This document shows positions 63,613-64,000 of a stretch of DNA of 64,000 bases, one piece after another. Every line of letters begins with the position of its first letter. The stretch's first letter is position 1. Source of the stretch: Taudactylus pleione (lineage: Eukaryota; Chordata; Amphibia; Anura; Myobatrachidae); contig JAUIMM010000169.1 of assembly GCA_031769625.1 (NCBI GenBank), forward strand, positions 10,846,001-10,910,000, given 5' to 3'. The notes below the pieces were generated by a model. It was not told where the DNA came from and did no database searches. It saw only the letters and a program-made list of their open reading frames with translations. The translations under genes and the position numbers were made by a program.

Positions 63613-64000
63613 AACTACATCTCCCTCATTTTGCAATGCTTGTAGCAGTGAGTGGGTTTCTGTGTGTAGAAAATGTTCTTCTCTTCGGTCACAAATTATC
63701 TGAACAAGGTTGTTGAGACTGGCTAATAGTTCTATAGCTGTCATTTTCCTGTTCTCTGTTAGTTTAATGCAATTGTGGAACACGTTGAGCTGGCACTGTA
63801 GGAGTGTAAGCCACAACATGGAAGTGCTGGAGAACATTTTCAGGATTTTGGGACATGTTGGTTGGGAAAGGAAGATTTCACAGCATTTCACATAGATACT
63901 ATGAGGTCAATTGCTGGAAACAACGACAACCGTCCTGTTTTGGAATATCGGAAAATATCTTTGTACTGTACATCAGCAAAATCTAAAATTCTTGTAGACT
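63613..64000 (-). pseudogene. hAT-like transposase C-terminal fragment, runs off the window
   Basis: Minus-strand reading: YKDIFRYSKTGRLSLFPAID (about 63960-63900), then a frameshift and CPKILKMFSSTSMLWLTLL, QCQLNVFHNCIKL and TAIELLASLNNLVQIICDRR. The order TRWLSLFPAI-like, CPxILKxFF, HSQLxVFHxxI is what I recall from a hAT-related transposase class; the weak match keeps confidence modest. The upstream part lies beyond 64000. Confidence 0.45.

Noticed and set aside
1..64000. CRISPR arrays, bacterial operons, tRNA or rRNA genes
   Set aside because: No regularly spaced identical repeats with unique spacers, no ribosome-binding-site-led gene clusters and no cloverleaf or rRNA core sequence seen; all content is eukaryotic repeat DNA.

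Overview
The window reads as non-coding, transposon-dense DNA from a large vertebrate genome, most likely an anuran amphibian. This is an inference from the mix of elements: Tc1/mariner, several Penelope-like elements (PLEs), Ty3/gypsy with a PNMA-type gag, L1, CR1, ZMYM1/TTF-type hAT transposases, and many short hAT and Harbinger-like terminal-inverted-repeat elements in which 'GGGCCTGATTCAG' ends recur. I see no host gene with exon structure, no tRNA or rRNA, no CRISPR array and no bacterial operon.

Layout. 1-1309: decayed Tc1 transposon (minus strand), followed by a TA-rich tract. 1529-10035: a large palindrome of two full-length PLEs in opposite orientation; the arms are 3,915 bp each (1946-5860 and 6121-10035), colinear with no net indel, both with intact ORF1 and RT/GIY-YIG ORF2, and each pseudo-LTR carries a hammerhead-ribozyme-like fold. 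10097-10498: a GC-rich element made of about seven consecutive hairpins, bounded by TIRs and set in TA repeats. 10677-19556: a Harbinger-like MITE apparently split by a Ty3/gypsy retrotransposon (minus strand; LTRs 11701-12766 and 18307-19382). 19563-20177: hAT MITE with a perfect 8-bp TSD. 20186-27711: nested MITEs, a decayed PLE with inverted pseudo-LTRs, and a fold-back element whose insertion site is exactly defined. 27815-30715: hAT transposase pseudogene broken by two MITEs and a solo LTR. 30745-36200: G-rich telomere-like MITEs, Harbinger MITEs and unassigned DNA. 36200-48790: one old L1 (minus strand) carrying nested CR1, a second inverted PLE pair (39710-44816), two hAT MITEs, a Harbinger MITE and a solo LTR. 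48800-54560: PLE-like remnants and a 36-39 bp tandem satellite with higher-order structure. 54540-60580: hAT, solo LTR, Tc1 and a fragment of an uncharacterised transposon-associated protein family. 60583-64000: more MITEs and a hAT-like fragment running off the window edge.

How the parts relate. Nesting gives a relative history: the L1 and the hAT transposase copies are old and full of stops; the MITEs, CR1 and solo LTRs sit inside them; the PLE pair at 1946-10035 is the youngest-looking component and the only one with intact coding capacity. Three independent PLE insertions in this window all have an inverted-repeat architecture, which is the most striking pattern here. All family assignments come from reading translated motifs by eye; none was checked against a database.
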